From NCBI RefSeq assembly GCF_004522155.1, contig NZ_SDEA01000013.1, positions 33,254-84,558 on the forward strand: DNA of 51,305 bases. Direction: 5' to 3'. Shown one piece after another: positions 49,514 through 51,305 of the stretch; position 1 is the stretch's first letter, and every line of letters starts with the position of its first letter. This DNA comes from Paracoccus luteus (lineage in GTDB: Bacteria > Pseudomonadota > Alphaproteobacteria > Rhodobacterales > Rhodobacteraceae). Both the position numbers and the translations under genes were made by a program. Below the pieces are notes generated by a model that saw only the letters and a list, made by a program, of their open reading frames with translations, was not told the origin of the DNA and did no database searches.

Positions 49514-49885
49514 TCAATTGCCCAGCCATCGCCATTGTCCCACCGTGTCGATGACCCGCTCGGCGGCGCGAATGCTGCCCGTCTCCCGTGCCGCTTCAGC
49601 CCAGAGCGAAATCGGGATATCGCTGGCAAAGAGAATGTCGCGCTCGATCCCCAGGCCGAAGGGCAGCCGCAGCGAAGACAGTTCCTCCAGCGAGAAACTG
49701 CCCAGTTCGGGATAACCGAGATCGGCTAGGCCGAAGAGAATATCGCCGTCCTCGTCAAATTCAGTCGCCAGCCATGTGCCGATGCCGAATGGATTGAAGA
49801 ACTTCACCACCGGCGCATGGTCGACGTCGCGCTGCCGGCCATTGGCCAGCAGCATTTCGCGCAGGTCGGGTGTCAGGAGGATCAT
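49514..49885 (-). CDS. DUF2958 protein
   Basis: A 123-residue protein (MILLTPDLREMLLANGRQRD; HAPVVKFFNPFGIGTWLATE; DGDILFGLADLGYPELGSFS). These blocks, especially PVVKFFNP and TWLATE, mark DUF2958, a family that accompanies ArdC/antirestriction genes on mobile elements. No activity is known. It overlaps the ardC stop by ATGA, so the two are one operon. Confidence 0.88.
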   Translation of the reverse strand: MILLTPDLREMLLANGRQRDVDHAPVVKFFNPFGIGTWLATEFDEDGDILFGLADLGYPELGSFSLEELSSLRLPFGLGIERDILFASDIPISLWAEAARETGSIRAAERVIDTVGQWRWLGN

Positions 49886-50841
49886 GCCGCCCTCCTGTCG
49901 ATAGCATCCGCATCGGTGCCGGAAACCTCATTATCCGGCAAGTGAGACAAGATCCAGTCGGCGGATTTGCTTGCCTGCGAGGCGGCACGCACGATTGCGC
50001 GGTTGTCTTCGCGCAGCACTTCGAGCCAGGAGCCGATGTAGTCGGCGTGGCGCACGGTCGGCACGATGCCGAGCGAGGCGCAGCAGAACGCGGCGCTCAT
50101 CTCGGCGATCAGCTCCTCGAAGGCGTATTTCTTCGTGCCGAAGCTGCCGGAGAAATCGCGGGCCAAACGGGACGCATGGCCCGAGGCGTGACCCAGCTCA
50201 TGCAGGGCCGTCCGGTGCCAGTTGATCGACTCGAAGAAGGCCTGCGGCGGCGGGACGACCACATGGTCGAGGACCGGGACGTAGTAGGCGCGATCCCCGC
50301 CGATGCGGAAGTCGATGCCGGTCGCCTTGATCAGCGCCTCGACCCTCGGCTCGATCAGGCCGGGCAGCGGGGGCGGTGCAGCGACGGCAATGTCCTCGGG
50401 CAGGCCATCGCATTGGGCGGTGTTGAACACGGTGAAGCGCTTCAGGAAGGCGATCTTCCCCGGCTCTTCCCCGGTTTCGCGTGCGCGCCGCTTTTCGTCC
50501 TCGGGCGTGAAGCGGTCGGCATAGACGACAGTGGTGCCGCGCTCGCCCTTGCGGACATTGCCGCCGAGCGACTGCGCCTGGCGGTAGGTGAGCCAGCCCT
50601 GTCCGGGGAAGCCGTGCTGGACGACGGCCCCCCAGAGGATCAGGATGTTGATGCCGCTATAGGCGCGGCCGGTGCTGGCGTTCTGCGGCAGGCCGATGGG
50701 TGCGCCCGCCGTGGCCTTGCCCCAGGGTTGGACCCAGGGGAAGCGTCCGGCTTCAAGCTCGGCGATGATCTTGCCGGTGATTTCGTCATAGAGGTTCGTC
50801 CGGTCCGAGCCGGAACCTGGGGTGCGGTCATATCTGGACAT
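49882..50841 (-). CDS. ardC: ArdC-type antirestriction protein with zincin domain
   Basis: A 319-residue protein. The N-terminal ArdC domain (YDEITGKIIAELEAGRFPWV, then QPWGK; STGRAYSGINILILW; FPGQGWLTYRQAQSLGGNVR) binds single-stranded DNA in known members. The C-terminal zincin-like domain has the metal motif HELGH (ALHELGHASGHASRL) and a downstream EELIAEMSAAF with the third ligand Glu. Known: ArdC of plasmid pSa protects incoming DNA from host restriction. The type A leader and operon with DUF2958 suggest early expression after entry. Confidence 0.92.
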   Translation of the reverse strand: MSRYDRTPGSGSDRTNLYDEITGKIIAELEAGRFPWVQPWGKATAGAPIGLPQNASTGRAYSGINILILWGAVVQHGFPGQGWLTYRQAQSLGGNVRKGERGTTVVYADRFTPEDEKRRARETGEEPGKIAFLKRFTVFNTAQCDGLPEDIAVAAPPPLPGLIEPRVEALIKATGIDFRIGGDRAYYVPVLDHVVVPPPQAFFESINWHRTALHELGHASGHASRLARDFSGSFGTKKYAFEELIAEMSAAFCCASLGIVPTVRHADYIGSWLEVLREDNRAIVRAASQASKSADWILSHLPDNEVSGTDADAIDRRAA

Positions 50842-50854
50842 CGCGGGGCTCCGC

Positions 50855-50922
50855 GACGGGCGCCGGGAGCCTCTCTCCCAGCCCTCAACCCGTCACGGCA
50901 AACCCGGCCCGCACTCTCACTC
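50855..50922 (-). promoter_or_regulatory. Type A nested-hairpin leader, copy 3
   Basis: Minus strand: AGAGTGAGAG (50913-50922), outer arm GACGGG (50889-50894), inner stem GGGAG, loop AGAGG, CTCCC (50865-50879), outer arm CCCGTC (50855-50860), then GCGGAG before ATG 50841. Confidence 0.7.
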
Positions 50923-51185
50923 TAGCGGGGGCGTTGCGGGGATCTCCCCGCAGAAGGGGGTGCGCCGGCAACGCAGTGCCGGCCAGGGGGAAGGCTTTCC
51001 CCCCACACACACGCAGGCGCTGGCTGCAATGCAGGAAGGATTTCCATTCGCGAAGGCATGCCCTTCTCAAATCGCGTAGCAGGACATTTTCCGGTTGCGA
51101 TAAAGACATGCTACACGAAATGGCTAGGAAATCTGGTCCTCTGGGAAGAGTGCAGGTTTCAGGAGCTGTGCGACAAGCCCAGCGG
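50923..51185. other. Region upstream of the ardC leader with several hairpins
   Basis: About 260 bases, no gene. Perfect hairpins occur at about 50934-50951 (TGCGGGGA / TCCCCGCA) and near 50987-51004 (GGGGGAA / TTCCCCC). The part after 51030 is AT-richer and may hold the ardC promoter on the minus strand. Confidence 0.45.
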
Positions 51186-51305
51186 CTACATTCGACCACC
51201 CACCAGCGGCAGACGCTCCAGCATGGCTTTCAGGTTGATGGCGTCCCAAGGCAGGTGTTCGGCAATCGTCGGGAGTGTCTGAAAGTCTGTGTATCTGATC
51301 GGGGC
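51186..51305 (-). CDS. C-terminal fragment of an unidentified protein entering from the right edge
   Basis: A minus-strand frame open at the window edge, ending at TAG 51186: APIRYTDFQTLPTIAEHLPW, then DAINLKAMLERLPLVGGRM. It has protein-like composition. The start and most of the gene are outside the window and I do not recognise it. Chance openness over 39 codons in GC-rich DNA is possible. Confidence 0.4.
   Translation of the reverse strand, partial: APIRYTDFQTLPTIAEHLPWDAINLKAMLERLPLVGGRM

Noticed and set aside
1..51305. Integrase, att sites, tRNA or rRNA genes
   Set aside because: None could be found on either strand; the insertion boundaries of the element are outside the window or it is a plasmid.

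Overview
The window is a GC-rich stretch (roughly 62-65% by eye) of an alphaproteobacterial mobile element, most probably from the Hyphomicrobiales. The evidence is a TrbBCDEJ-K-LFGI mating apparatus with DUF2274, DUF736 and DUF2840 companions, a VirD2-like relaxase and TraG coupling protein, a RepA/ParA pair, and a DUF6499/DUF2285 regulatory module as in the Mesorhizobium symbiosis island ICEMlSymR7A. No integrase, att site, rRNA or tRNA is visible, so it could be an integrative conjugative element or a conjugative plasmid. Both ends run out of the window inside genes.

Layout, left to right. (1) 1-5.1 kb: metal-resistance cargo. It holds a Cu+-exporting P1B ATPase (5' end outside the window) with a CueR regulator, and a convergent zinc-type cation diffusion facilitator with an ArsR/SmtB repressor. 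(2) 5.1-6 kb: a LysR regulator. (3) 6-15.7 kb, minus strand: a tightly overlapped mating-pore operon, trbB-C-D-E-J-trbK-alt-L-F-G-I-DUF2274. (4) 16-20.2 kb: a three-gene cassette that does not belong to the conjugation set, namely an SMC/RecF-like ATPase, a soluble HEAT-like-repeat histidine kinase and a response regulator fused to a phosphotransferase-type kinase. Its genes are coupled by ATGA/GTGA overlaps and it lies between copG and trbB. It is the best candidate for an undescribed system, perhaps defence or conflict related. (5) 20.5-31.9 kb: transfer and replication control, namely copG, traG, relaxase, lytic transglycosylase, DUF736, traF, DUF2840, a ribbon-helix-helix protein, a DNA methyltransferase, parA, repA with internal iterons, an AlpA/RdfS-like excisionase, an FseA-like activator split by a +1 frameshift, a QseM-like DUF2285 protein and an XRE regulator. 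(6) 32-51 kb, minus strand: a maintenance and establishment region with ssb (plus a decayed inverted ssb copy), a DUF2493 SLOG protein, a Toprim protein, a large methyltransferase-helicase of the strawberry-notch type, several small conserved genes, a ParB-like protein, DUF2958 and an ArdC-type antirestriction protein. A low-GC fructose-1,6-bisphosphatase gene and an IS427-type insertion sequence interrupt this part.

How the genes work together: RlxS would nick an oriT, TraG would couple the DNA to the Trb channel, TraF and the transglycosylase would mature the pilus and open the wall, and RepA/ParA/ParB/Ssb would keep the excised circle. ArdC, Ssb and perhaps the methyltransferases would protect incoming DNA. 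The FseA/QseM/XRE/RdfS-like set would decide when excision and transfer occur.

The maintenance region also carries three recurring leader designs in front of its genes. Two are nested RNA hairpins (three copies with compensatory stem changes and an invariant loop; two copies that cover the ribosome-binding site). One is a hairpin followed by TTTCGTTTCAGGAG (three copies). These look like a shared post-transcriptional or early-expression control layer.
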